From Phoma sp. XZ068 (lineage: Eukaryota > Ascomycota > Dothideomycetes > Pleosporales > Didymellaceae): a stretch of DNA of 64,000 bases. Position 1 is the stretch's first letter. The number at the start of each line of letters is the position of its first letter. A program made the position numbers and the translations under genes. The stretch lies in the NCBI GenBank assembly GCA_004835665.1, contig RBKR01000023.1, positions 682,001 to 746,000 of the forward strand. The letters run 5' to 3'. The notes beneath the pieces were generated by a model, which searched no databases, was not told the DNA's origin, and saw only the letters and a list, made by a program, of their open reading frames with translations. Of the stretch, positions 31,901 through 43,905 are shown one piece after another.

Positions 31901-34900
31901 CATCGCGCTCCTCCTTGATGTCCTTCGCCTCTTGAAGACTGGCCTCGACTTCCTTCCTTGACACTTCTAAATTGGCTGCAGCGACCATGCGAGCTGACGG
32001 CGTCATCGCCTTCTTCAGCTTCTCATATTGAACTGTGATAAGCTTTTCTGCATCTGCGACGCCAAAAGCGTACTGGCTGGCAGAGGGATCGCCTTGCACA
32101 ACAACTGCAAGAGCCGGCAGGTTCTGGACGTGGCCTTCTCGGAAGATGTTGATCAGGGCAGTGCACTGTGTACGTACGATCTGTAGCTTGGGCACAAGGT
32201 CCTCATAGGCCAACGGTCGCTCACCCTCAACGATGGGTAGCAGAGCCTCAGCGAAAAGAGCTGCTAATTCGTCCTTCGTTGCTAAGTTCTTACCAAACTC
32301 TTCGATGATCATGGCAGCTGTCAACTGTGTAGTAGAGCTGCTCGAGGATAGTGGTGGCAAGAGCTTGTGGCCGAAGATGGATACTCTAGTCTCTTCTGGC
32401 CATGTTGCAATGGCTTTACCAAGAGCTTGTGCTGCAGATGCTCGGGAACGAATCATCACATCGGCGCCAATAAGCTCAAGGTCACCACCAATCATATGTC
32501 CGTCAACATTGTGGGATGTGGATGATGGAATCGGCGTCGAGTTGTCCTCCTTTCCAATTCGTGACTTCTTCCTCTTCTTTGCCGCTGGCTCGCTCCCACC
32601 TGGTGGTGTTGATCGACGACTTGGCATTGAGGTATGTGCTGGGCCCATCACTTGCCCAGACGGCCTAATCAAGAGCGACATATCCATAGCTATTGGGTGA
32701 CGAGATACTCCAATAGGTGTCAGCGTAAGGGGAATGACAGCATCCAGTATTGGTTCCAAGTGAGTCGCGATTTGACTTCCGAGGTTGTCGACCATGGTAT
32801 TCCATAACTTCATCGAGAGCTTCAGGACACCCTCATTGCGTTCTAAGAGGATGTTCTGAAATATCAATTGGAGAGCTTTGCTATCAATCCATCCACTCGA
32901 CCCTGCGCTTTGGATGTCAAGGAAAGTGCTCAATGCGCGTAGCACAGCAGCACGGACGCTCGTAATGGTGTGGCGGAGGAATGGAAACAGGCGAGGGACG
33001 AGCTCGTGAAAAGACTGTGTTGGATCCTTTTCAGCATTTGCCTGCATAGCAGCGAGGACCTGAGGGAACCCGCACAATTTAGCGAGAAGGTCCATGATAG
33101 AACCAGTACTGGCGGTAAGGTCATCTTGTAGACCGTCAAAGCATGACCAGACTTGGTTCATGAGGCCTTCCATTGCTTTGGGCCGCATCTCGACAAAATC
33201 CTTGGCAACGGGGATGAGTGTTGCTGCGCTCAGTGCTCGGATGTCGTCGTCGAAGTCGCCCAAGCCTTGGATAACAGCCGTCAGAACGCCATCCATAAGA
33301 GCCCCATCTTCCCGAAGTAGGTCATTCCTGACAGCTACGAGGTACCGCAAACCGATCATGCCACCTTGACAAGAATGCCAGCCGGAGTCCACTTCTAGGC
33401 GCTTTTTGATGAGGTTGTGAAGCACATTGAATGTGGCGGAGACATTCTCGCGAGAAAGATGCTGCAGGACAGAGCCAAGTGCTTGCCCAGCAGTTTCCCT
33501 AATGGGCGCAACAGCGGTGTCGGATGTGTAGTCTGCGAATCGATCAAGCATGAAGATGCAGCATATGCGACATGCAAGATCGTTCAACCACTGCTGATTT
33601 AACTTGTCGTTCTCCGCTCGTGTCTTTCCTTTGACCCTTCCAGCGCCGGCACCATGCACGCGCAGAACTTCGCGGATGCCCATGGTTGCGCCATGGCGAA
33701 TCTCCCAAGTGTGGTCAAACATCTCAAGGGCGAGGTAGTCGCAGACACGTTCGAAAGGCCATTCCAAGCCAGACTCGTCCGATTCGCCTTGGAAGGATGA
33801 CTTCTCGGGTATCTCAGCACCCTTGAATTCTTTGACGAACTTAGCATCATCATCTCCGCCCTTGCGCTCCAGCGAGAAGTAGTCGTCAAGGCCCTCAGCT
33901 GCATCGCCATTCTCAGATTTCTCTTGCTTGAGCGATGACGGGTGTGGGGTCATGCGAGCAGTCGTTTGGAGAGCCTCTGGTTGTAAAGGTTTTCTCGAGC
34001 CGGGTTCATTGAAATCGACGGTCACTCCCTTGTTGTTCTTTTGCGCGTTCTTTTGCTTGCGCTTTTGGGAGTTCAGTTGGCGCTTACTGAGGGTCGGCTG
34101 GTCGCCTGTCGGTGTGGCAGCAGGAGGGGATGCAGCAGAGTTCAAGGTATCTGATCTTGCGAGGTTTGTATCGATGCGGTGGATGGCGGGTGTCCGAAGA
34201 CTCGGCGTCTGCGCGATTATATCCTCCACAACAGCCGGAGTTACCTCTACGAAAGGTCCTTCGAGTCCAAGCCGCTTTGTGAGAACGTTTTTCTGGTATG
34301 CAAGGCGGTCTGCAGGGCTCATTGATAGCAGCTTAGATTCGAGTTCTTTGCTAGCAGCTCCAACCAGATGGTTTCCGTCCTTCAGAATGGCAGCAATGTC
34401 CAGAGTGTTGAGATCGAACTTGTCAGTCGCCAGAGGCATTTCCACGTCGCCATTTTCTTCTTTCTTGACAGTTGCGGTGTCAGTTTCCTCCTCTTTCGTG
34501 TGACCATTCGTCTCTGACTTGATCTCCGATTTGATTGGCTCATCTTCGGCATTTGGATCGTACTTCTCGGCATTGGCGACGATGCCACCGACTGCTTTGG
34601 CAGCAGCCACACGTGTCTCCCAGCTCTTCGATCGCAAAAAAGGTACAACACGGTTTAAAAGGTTGAACAGGTCCTCGGGATGTTGTTTCTGGACATCGGC
34701 TAGTTGCTCAGCTGCTGTGTTCCGGATCAATGCTGTGCTGCCTGTCTCAAGGAGCCTTGGCACGGTTAGCGAGCGTGCAGCAAAAGTGTTGCAGGCCTTC
34801 GAGTGTCGGAATGTGCGGATTGGTTGCTGCAAAAGCAAAAGAGCACTGCAATGAAACACTGGGTACTGATGAGGAGCGAGACCAATGGTAGACTTACGTT

Positions 34901-34980
34901 ACGAGGCGGTCCAATCTTGTAGCACTATCAAAGCATTAGCGGGCATCCTCCAGACATGCATAACTAGCACCATACCTCAT
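28942..34980 (-). CDS. MOT1: TATA-binding-protein-associated Snf2 ATPase Mot1 (BTAF1)
   Basis: Essential nuclear ATPase that strips TBP from promoter DNA and redistributes it, repressing some TATA promoters and helping others. 1931 aa versus about 1870 in yeast. Four exons: 34976-34980, 34898-34924, 29320-34755, 28942-29269. The first carries only ATGAG and the second 27 bp; together they encode the conserved MSATRLDRLVT start, followed by LLETGSTALIRNTAAEQ. HEAT repeats fill roughly residues 20-1250, with acidic and Lys-rich inserts near 90-350. The Snf2 domain follows: DDMGLGKT near residue 1350, DEGH, SGTPIQNN, and the C-terminal lobe with MDRAHRIGQKK. The 50-bp last intron falls just after TLEEKILK. 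The C-terminal tail is acidic and ends QGAAA. Confidence 0.97.
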
Positions 34981-37059
34981 TTTGGCGAGAGGCGGCCGCT
35001 TGCTGGGCCAGCAAGACTTGGTTTGGGTCAATTAAAAATTACTGGATCACCTGGGCGATGCCATGGATCGAGCACCTTCACGCGAGGCTGCACTAGATGC
35101 GCGTTGTTGTTGTGTCACGTGACGGGGAGTAACGCGTGCGCCCGGGTGTGCTGGTTCGGAGAAGGTGGGCTGCGGGCCTATCTAAGAGATGCACCTGGAC
35201 AGCATTAAATATCGCGTGTGTCAGGAACGGCTAGCGCGCTTGCCTAAGCTCGGACTAGCGTGAGATCAGGGTGAAGAAAGTCGAAATTTTTGCTACCGTA
35301 ACAACGCCGGCGAACCACTCAAAGCGTCCGGTAACCGTCGCTAGGCCTTTTTTACTTCAACGGCGACTGCAATGATGATGGTAATGATGATGATTTGCGC
35401 GTTGTTGATGATTGCAGCTGCTGCGCAGCTATCGCGCCTTCTTTATTCGATATGCACAAGGTGGCCTGGAGAAAGGCGCTAGGCAGCATTGATCACCGCC
35501 TCACAGTTCGCGCCCCCGGTTCTCGACGCGCATGGGCTTGTTGGCTTTGACTTTCCAGCTTTCAGCTTTCATGCTTCATTGTGAACCCGTTTGAAAATGA
35601 CGCGCTGCATTTCACCCTTATCATGTCTTTGACCTGCCGTTTGCGCGCAGTCCAGCTGTCGTCACTCTTGCTGGTCCCTTTGCCATGTGCCTTGGGGCTC
35701 GATGCTGCCAGGCTTCCAATCTGACAGCCAGCCCAACTGCCATCGTGGCTGACAGGGTTGGAGATGCTCGTACCCGCGCGTCGATTCCTACCGCTAACCA
35801 GACAAGGAACCGACAAGGAACCAGCACGGAGTCGCGGACAGTGGGCCTTCACCTTCACCATCACGTTCACGGTTGGATAGCTTCTGTACGCAAAATCGTC
35901 GACACCAATCTGTCGTGTCCCGGATGTCAGCGGAGGACAGACCATCGCGTTGCGACGCGTCGTAACAGGCTCTCGCTTGAGCTCTGAAACACCAGATTCC
36001 CGTTGATCTGCGTGCGGCTACCCTTAGCGCATCACGCTAGCTGTGAACGTCAACTCTCGTCATTTCCTGGCTTGTGTGCCTTGCATCCTCCCCAGCACGA
36101 CCACAGCATCCACTGCTATGCAACATTGTCCCAAGGTTCTCGTAAATGGCATCTTAACGAACGTTGCGGTGCAATGAAGAGTGTAAATTAAGGTTTATGA
36201 AGTATTACGTTGGTACAGCACGAGAGCACTGCCTCACAACCCCATGATCAACCTGGAACTCCGCGATCTTCCGGACAACACCACTGCTGCTAACACGCTG
36301 TTTGCAGGACATATTATCCTTCCATCTGAAAGGTTCTCTGTTCGCCCTTGCGCTGGTCACACTGTATACCAGGCATGCACCTGGCAATTATTGTCTTCAG
36401 GTATCGTTGGCATTCGTCTTGGTTTGAATCGGACTGCCACATCCGCATCCGCTACCTACTGGATGCCACTGTCGAAGCTAATACTCATAATATTAGACCC
36501 AACTCAGGGGTGCTAACTTACGAAACTTGTGTCTTGCAATTAGGCATCCTCTTGACAACTGCTCCACTTTTAGGTGGTTGGGGAATAATGTTTCATGAAC
36601 AGTAGAATCCGGTGGTGCGTCCATGCACGACAGCAGCTCTCAATCGACTGTTTCGGATGACCGGAAGGTTGATTTTGACTGTTGGAATAGTCATAGTCCC
36701 CGTCAAGCCGCAACCTGACACTCCGCTTGGTAGAGTCATATTGTGTAGAAACCGGGCTTAGCACCCATCAGTCTTCATATCACATTGTTGGGCCTAGAGG
36801 TCTTCGGTAGACATGTGATCACAATGTAGTGCGAGCAAAAAATGTCATGGCCTTTCGCTCCTTTACGAGATTTGGTTTCCTGAGACGGGTCAACCGATAT
36901 TGGGGATGCGAAAGTCTGGATAGACGCATTTCTTTCATAACCCCAACTCCTCAACCATGGTTACCACACAAGTATAGACATATTTATACCCTCGCTCTTG
37001 TTTCATCTCCCTTGTAACTGCTCACCATCTCCTCGAATTACAACCTCGAACTACTCATC
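34981..37059. other. 2.1-kb intergenic region between divergent genes
   Basis: Lies between the MOT1 start and the orphan gene at 37060. No gene is supported; frames at 35562-35945 (minus), 35685-35987 and 36244-36516 (plus) lack domains or splice support. An imperfect ATG/GATGAT microsatellite occurs at about 35372-35395. Confidence 0.4.
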
Positions 37060-37896
37060 ATGTCAAACTGTGACGACTTCGGATTATACGTGTCCCGCAC
37101 CACACAGGGGTCCTTAGGCACGATTCCCCTATACAGTTGCTCGAACGGTCTCAATCAAGACAGTAATACCGGGGCGGAAACCTATCCTTTGAACGGTATA
37201 GCTCAAGATGTCCACACGTTTGCAAGGGAACGGCCACAGAGTACAAAGTTCGAACTGCCCACTAGCAGTGTCGTCCCGACCTTTCCAACAACTCCATACA
37301 AAGAGCAGCTTGAGAAGGAGTTCAAGCGATCACTGGAGTACGTCCGAGTCCAACGCAAGATCTTGAAGGCCATCGGCATGCACGGCATCGTCCTTACCGC
37401 TAGGAATGCCTACAACTGGACAACAAAGATCGTACCAAAGGACCAACCACCGCAACCGCTACAAGCGCTAAGACTATGCTACTACATGCGCTCGATGGGT
37501 TACAACACGTTCGCCAGCATCAAGACGTCGTACGACCCAGGGAAAAGGACCAAGGTGACTATGCTCTGTCTCTTAATCACTGATCCCGACAGTGAGAAGC
37601 GGGGCGTGGGTCACGATCACTTGTACTGGGCACAGGACGTTCGCACTTGGGAATTTATTCCAATCCCATACGAGTTACTGCCTAAAGACACAGTAGACAG
37701 AACCAACAGGAGGAGAAGACCTGCACTTAGCCTTGACCTTGGGCCATCATTCACCTACGACATTTTGAGTGGGCGGCTTGAAGAGCAACCCAGCGCGCCG
37801 ACTGAGATGAGAGGTGCTAGGGTGGGAATGTCACAAGCACAGCGTCAAATGATGATTTCACAACAAGCACAGTACCGGGGATTGATAACCCTCTAA
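37060..37896 (+). CDS. Orphan hypothetical protein, 278 aa
   Basis: Single-exon gene; no family recognised. The first 75 residues are polar and probably disordered. Residues about 78-240 look folded: a Lys/Glu-rich helix (EQLEKEFKRSLEYVRVQRK), alternating strands and helices, and a Tyr/Trp/His-containing segment (HDHLYWAQDVRTWEFIPIPYELL). The C-terminal 40 residues are Gln/Met-rich (QRQMMISQQAQY). No signal peptide or membrane segment. The start is preceded by a C/A-rich leader (ACTACTCATC) typical of fungal genes. It could be a lineage-restricted protein. Confidence 0.6.
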   Translation: MSNCDDFGLYVSRTTQGSLGTIPLYSCSNGLNQDSNTGAETYPLNGIAQDVHTFARERPQSTKFELPTSSVVPTFPTTPYKEQLEKEFKRSLEYVRVQRKILKAIGMHGIVLTARNAYNWTTKIVPKDQPPQPLQALRLCYYMRSMGYNTFASIKTSYDPGKRTKVTMLCLLITDPDSEKRGVGHDHLYWAQDVRTWEFIPIPYELLPKDTVDRTNRRRRPALSLDLGPSFTYDILSGRLEEQPSAPTEMRGARVGMSQAQRQMMISQQAQYRGLITL

Positions 37897-40682
37897 AGTC
37901 GGTGGGAAGGTCGCGCGACAGTTCGGAGTCCTCGAGTAAGTTGCATGTTGATTTTTTCAGGACCCCAAGTCGACACTGCATGCAGGTGGATTAAAGAAGC
38001 TATTCGTCACTTTCTGAAACATAGTTCCAGCCCCTGTTCCCCCCAGGATGTCTCGCCAATCGATGGTTCCCGGACGAAGCCGTAGCCAGCGATCAACGTA
38101 GGTGGACATTGGCTGGGAACCACGAGACCGCAACGTCTTTACTACAGCTTTCTCGGGATTCTATCCGCAAGAGCCGATTTGCGGGCGGTGGGGTTCTATG
38201 TGATAGCGCATCGGAGAATACCTGGAGGTTGGAGAGAGCGGAGCCGCAAATAATTCGCGTGATCAAGTAGTCAACTACAACAAGACTTGAACAGAGCGTA
38301 CATTTGAACAATTCAGGTTTTCCCTTGCAAGTAAGGCTCACTCGTTTTGTTCTCGCATCGCCAGTAGTTTGAATGTGGTCCAATCTCGCTTCACTGTTCA
38401 TGCTCAACGAGCTGCCTTTCAAAGGCAGTACTAGACAAAATGATTGACAACCCCATTGCCAGTCCACCTTAGATAGCTACTCGAGCTCGAATGCATAAGA
38501 TGCATGATTAATCCTACCCTCTCACAACCTTCTAATCAATGTTGCGGCCAATCAAGGGGTCACTCAATAGCAACGATTAGACTGCTCACATGAACATGAC
38601 GCGTTATGTTCGCAGATCTTGTTAAAAGTTGATGTAATCTACTCAACATATCTCAAATAGCTCACCTCAGTGGACAAGAATAAACCCGGACCAGTCTTAT
38701 GCCACGACTACAGCATGCTTTTACAAGGCGAACTCAGAGTCCGTAGAGCATCATAGACAAATCATGATGGTCGGAGCCATATGAAACTCAAATGAGACTA
38801 ATCATGTGTGAAGATTCACATACGCTTGAAGTGTAGAGTTATGATCTGCCCGATCACTTGCTCTCGTTCAACACAGCCACCCCTTTCTTACGTGTCGAGA
38901 TACTGCAACTATGAACCTGAACTGTCTCCACGCAATTTCCTCCACGATCTCTGCCTTGGCATACGACTTCTTCTCCCTTCTTGTCTCTTGATCAGTCCGC
39001 ACACTTCCTGCCGTGCAAGAGCGTGCACACTCAGAAGTGCATCCGCCGTCAGCCGTCTACATTGACGATCGTATACGCATTCAACACACATGTCCTCGTG
39101 CGGCATCCTTCACACGAACGACGAGCTGTTTCTCTGATCCGGGATTTGAGCAACGATGCGGGCGATTTCCTGCACCTGAGACTCGAGCAGGTGGGCAAGA
39201 CTGGTACAGCGCGAAATCAAGATGACCTTGTATTTCATGCTCGTTATTCATATCATGCTAGCAAGTCGACAGGCTTGTGGATCTAGTCATATGCAAATAC
39301 ATATCGAGATGTCGCACAAGCTGCCCTCAGACGGCCGGACTCGAAAGCAGCCTGCCACCGATCTCAATTCGAAGAAGCAGATATCAACTTCGAGCACAAC
39401 TCGAGGCCATCTATAATACGTAATCTATCCTTACAAGCCCATTACACGATGTGAAACAGTAGTAATTGGCGTTTCCAGTCTGGTAGTCCAACACCAGGAC
39501 AGAAAGTAGCCGCTCATCCACTCACACGATTGCCCCGTAGACGCACGACAGTACTATCATACACTTACTGGAGTTGATCCTACGGTCAGCGAGATGGTCT
39601 CCACGAGAACCAGGCGAAGGACCTCCACCGGACCACTGGAAATGGGAAGCGTGGCATATTGCCAATTCATGTTCCCAGGTGTATTTACCCGTGTTCCCCG
39701 TGTAGAAAAGGGACTGGAAAGGGAGAGTGATGATGTGAGATGCAAAATGCGCAAGAGCGACATAGTGAAAACGGAGAAAGATAAGTAATGTCGATTTATA
39801 TGCAAGAAGCGACCCTATTGGCTAACTTTTCTGGAGAACACATACCTTCGAACCACACATCTCAGAATCAAATCGTTCAGAGATACACACAGAACCCCCT
39901 TCTCAGCACACTCTTACCATGGGTGCGCCGCACATCTCTCGCATCGTACCTTACGAGACCCCAAGTCGCAACCACACAAGTTTAGTCAGACAACCCCCTC
40001 GCATCCAAAATTACCCTCCCCTCGCACCATCAAACCCAAACTTACAAACCCAACACCGTGACTAAATTAACTGAGGTAAGCTAAAAATCCTACACAACGC
40101 CACATGCACCCAATCTATCCGTCCGTGAGCTGAGCTGACCTCAGCTCCCTACACTCAGCCTCACCCCAAACTCCCCGACACCGACAATACACAAAGCCAT
40201 TACCAAAGCATCAGCAAACATGTGACTTGCAAACACGCAGTCCCGAGGGAAGAACTTTCCCAGCAAGAAAAATTCCTCCAGATCGACAGGATCCGCAGCG
40301 CAAGGAACCTACAAGTACCACCAAGTGCGTGATTGGACGTGGCGAAAAGCGTGCGCACCCGAGGTGCGGCGGCGTTGCGTGGTGCCGGGTGATGGGCAGG
40401 TACCGCGAGAGTGCGGCAGGGATACTTGGGTACGAAGATGCGGGTAGATGCGGTTATCAGATGAGGTATCGATGTGCGTTGATTCTTGGTTGGGGGCAGG
40501 TTGTACGTGCTGTGGCTTTTGGGAGGGAGGATGCGAGATTGGGGGAGGAAAGATGACGTCATTGCTTTGGTTAATCTGATTGAGTGCTGTATGACTGTGC
40601 TTGTGTGACTCTGCGCGGGCCATTTGGACACCAAATCGTGTGGGTTTTTTATTGCCATGGACTATGGACTTGAATTTGCAGT
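37897..40682. other. 2.8-kb intergenic region, one weak gene candidate
   Basis: No strong gene. Frames at 38093-38467 (minus), 38981-39286 (plus) and 40227-40556 (plus) show no domain or splice pattern. A possible two-exon minus-strand gene at 39411-39763 is listed separately. Confidence 0.4.
39411..39763 (-). CDS. Weak candidate: two-exon small protein, 87 aa
   Basis: Exon 1 39569-39763 ends at a good GTAAGTG donor; exon 2 39411-39479 follows a CTACCAG acceptor and ends at TAG. The N-terminus (MSLLRILHLTSSLSLSS) is moderately hydrophobic and could be a weak signal peptide. A TATAAAT element lies only about 30 bp upstream of the ATG, which would leave almost no leader. No clear branch site in the intron. 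Unrecognised and doubtful. Confidence 0.18.
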
Positions 40683-41917
40683 ATGGCTATGGCTACGAAC
40701 TGTGTGAAGAGGAAAACGCGCATCGTGTGTATCTCCGACACGCATAATAACACGCCCAAGCTACCTGCCGGCGACGTATTGATTCACGCTGGAGATTTGA
40801 CGAATCAAGGCTCGTATGATGAACTCGAGCGGTCTGTGGCATGGCTTGAGAAAGCGCCTTTTGAGGCAAAGATTGTGGTTGCTGGTACTTGCCTCGACCT
40901 TACATGAGAGACAGTGACGACTAATCGTAGCCAGGGAATCATGAGATCACGCTTGATGAGCAGTTCTATGAAGAGAAGGGAAGTAGGTGGAAGTGGCCTG
41001 CTTGGCAAAGTCCTCGAGGGTGTCTAAAGCTGCTGCGCGAGTCGAAGACGATTACTTACCTTGAGAATGAAGCTACGATGGTTTACCTAAAGAAGCCGTC
41101 AGGGCCACAGACGTACTTCAAGGTGTTTGGGAGCCCGTCCACTCCTGGGCCAGGGAATTGGGCGTTTGAATATCAGGAGCAGGATGCAGAAGGACTGTGG
41201 TCAGAGATCCCAGATGATGCAGACATTGTGGTAACGCATGCGCCACCGAAAGGACACTGCGATGCAGCCACGAAGGACGACCGGTCTGGATGCCCTGCGC
41301 TGTTGCAGAGATTGGCTGTTGTCAGGCCGTTGCTGCATGTATGCGGTCATATCCATGAGGCTCGAGGAGTTGAACGTGTCCGATGGAGTCCTTCCGGCAG
41401 CGACAGCCTTGTTGATGCTGTAGAGCGCTGGCAAGACCCGGGAAGTGGCAACAAGAAGCTCTCTCTACTGGATCTGACCAGCAGGGCAGGGCGTACTTTG
41501 GGCAATAGCGTGGATGCGACACGTCAGAGTGAGTCTGACCCGCCGCAGCGTGGTCTTGGGGCTCAGCCGTCAAAATCGATACCTGGATCTGGAGTCCTTC
41601 AGCCTGACAAAGATAACCTAAATTCGACGACGAGCCTCATCGGAGTTGCCCTCCCAGAGAGTGAGGCGTCCGGGAGGATTGATAGCGGGGATGTGGACCA
41701 GACGCGTGGTGTTGTTTTGCCCGGGGCAGCCTTGCGAGGCGATTCAGGGTGGCAGTCCAGATCCTCCAGATACGAGGACCGTACGAGTACTGTCGTGATC
41801 AATGCTGCGTTTCTTGGGCCGAGGATCAACGGGAAGACGGCTGGGACCAACAAACCCATTGTGGTTGATATCGATTTGTCGGTGTGGCAGGCTGATGAAG
41901 ATGGGGATGTATGGTGA
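40683..41917 (+). CDS. Calcineurin-like metallophosphoesterase (MPPED1/2-like)
   Basis: Two-metal phosphoesterase, 394 aa. Exon 1 40683-40884, exon 2 40935-41917; the intron falls inside the GNHE motif, as AG|GNHE. Motifs in order: SDTHNN near residue 20, GDLTNQG near 38, GNHE at about 68, the VVTHAPPKGHCD metal ligand segment, and the CGHIHEARG pair. This order and the short cap match the 239FB/MPPED subfamily, which hydrolyses cyclic nucleotides or phosphodiesters weakly in vitro. The catalytic domain ends near residue 230; the remaining 160 residues, polar and Ser/Asp-rich, look disordered, with a short conserved-looking INAAFLGPRINGK stretch that probably folds back as the last strand, split from the domain by a long insert. 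Confidence 0.85.
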
Positions 41918-43905
41918 TGTAGTGAACTGCAAGTATCCGTCTCTACAGCCCTGAATGATCTCATCGCTGGAGTTGTCACCTCACTCCAAACCCACATCGC
42001 CTCACGTCGTGACTTCTTGCAATGCTGTGCTCAATCGAAGACGACCACGTCGAGGGACTCGGTTTGCCGGCTTCTTTCGAGCATCTGACGATTGGATGTT
42101 GATGCGCTGGTGCCCCGCTACGAGGGAGTTAGTATGCGTAAGCGCACTTTATCAACCACTCAAATGGGAGAAATCCCGCGACTAATGTCTGTCAACACTG
42201 GGAGCAGCCGGGACGGATCGAGGGGTCATAAAATCGCAACCTGGCGAAGTTACCGCCGTGCACATCCTCCACATGCAATCGACAGTTGAGATGCTAGCCT
42301 GATGTCAGGGCAGGCACATCCTTTCCTGAGACGACGCAACGGTTGTGCACAAGGAAGCAAGCGTGCCGAGGGCGCATGACTGATCAGGTACTCTGTCTGA
42401 AGGTCTTGGTGTCTCGGATTCCACGAGATGCTGGATCATTCGAGAGGTATTAAAAATGCGCAGGCGTCATGGGCCACTTGCTTCATTCTTGCGGCTGCCG
42501 TTGGTCACGTCTTGCCAAAGTGTTTAGCAGTGGTGGGGTATGTAGTTGATTGGCAGCGATTGGGGGTTGTGGGGGTGTCAGTTGGAGGCACAAGGTCCTT
42601 TTCGGTGGTTTCTGGATCATGCAGGTTCGTTCCGTAGTGTCTGACCATGTGGCCGCATACGGAGCTGATTGGGCCTGTGTTTCGTAGCCGCTGGTGCCGG
42701 CTGCAGCGGACGGTGCAGATGGGAAGGGGACCGGGCCTCTTCCAATCGGACCCGCAAAGCCTCAGCGATTCGACGAGTGGCTCACCGAAGGTTGGCAGGC
42801 GTCCTCTGGGGACGAGTGCCGCTGGGCTTCACCAGGGCACTGGCTGTTGCGGAGCAAGCTGGCGATCGAGTAAGAAGTGGAGACGCGGTGCTGAGCAGGG
42901 AGCGGCCAGGGCGGCGGGCGTGCATTCGCGCAGCGACAATGTGCTGAGCTGCTGAGGGCTGCGCGAGAGAAAGACTACCCGCTACGGCGACACTAGGGAG
43001 CCCTGATGCACCCAGCATATGCGCGAGTCCCCATCACACTCGATGCAGCAACTTGTCGACGGGCATAGCCTCCTGAGCAGAGCGTCCTAAATGAAGAGCA
43101 TTCCGCGGTCGTCCCAGTGCACGCTTACCGTCCCCAACTAATCTTCTGTCGCACATATTCACCCATTTGGACCGTCCTGGACCCTTTACTTTTCTATTTC
43201 GATTCTCTGTGTTCCCCATCCATCCCATCGTAGCATCTGCGACGCGGCCTGCGAACAGCCGACGCTGGGCAGTGGATATTGACGTAGCCCCTCTTCACAC
43301 CGCTGTACACCGCAAGTCGATCAGGTTCCCCCTCGCAACAGAGGTCGCTTGAAGCGAGCCAGAGCAGATACACAGCCCCACTGCACGCTTTGTAACGCGT
43401 GCGAGGCCCTTTGTAACCCGTGCGAGCGTCTTTGTCCGCCATTATCAGTCGTGTCCTGGCCTGCAGTTCGGGCTGCCACGAGCTTCTCCAGGTTTCCTTC
43501 GATCGCTGTCAGGGACAGCCGGGCTGCCTAAGAACCCTTAGCTCCGCGACTCCAAGCCGCATCGTCACACCCCCAACCTCATACGAGCAACAGGAGACGT
43601 GCTTGCCAACAACAATCCACCCTCTTTAATAATACAGCACCGCGCAGTCCCAGCGCCTGCTGTTCGCCCTTCGCTACACAGATTTCTCGACTTTGCCACT
43701 GGGGCTCCAGCCACCTCGCCGCCATAGGCCGACATTCACCCGCAATAGTCGCCGATTCGTGTGCACGCCGCTTGCTGTGCACTTATATTCAACAGACGCC
43801 TGCTCGTCCGCGGCCACTGCGCATTGCGGCGTCAGACTCCCTCAACATCCCCCACCCCCTTAAGTTGAGCTCCCCCGCCTGAGAGACACGACGCAAACAC
43901 GCGAC
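41918..43905. other. 2.0-kb intergenic region upstream of the J-domain gene
   Basis: No gene is supported. Around 43389-43437 a roughly 22-bp unit beginning TTTGTAACSCGTGCGAG is present twice in tandem. The last 300 bp is C-rich and pyrimidine-biased, like a fungal 5' leader. The frames at 42428-43018 overlap each other in several phases and show no domains. Confidence 0.4.

Noticed and set aside
33928..34503. Long plus-strand open frame of about 190 codons
   Set aside because: Lies wholly antisense to the conserved MOT1 coding sequence; a composition shadow with no domain.
35372..35395. GATGAT/ATG microsatellite as a coding or regulatory element
   Set aside because: Short imperfect trinucleotide run in non-coding DNA; no frame or motif attached.
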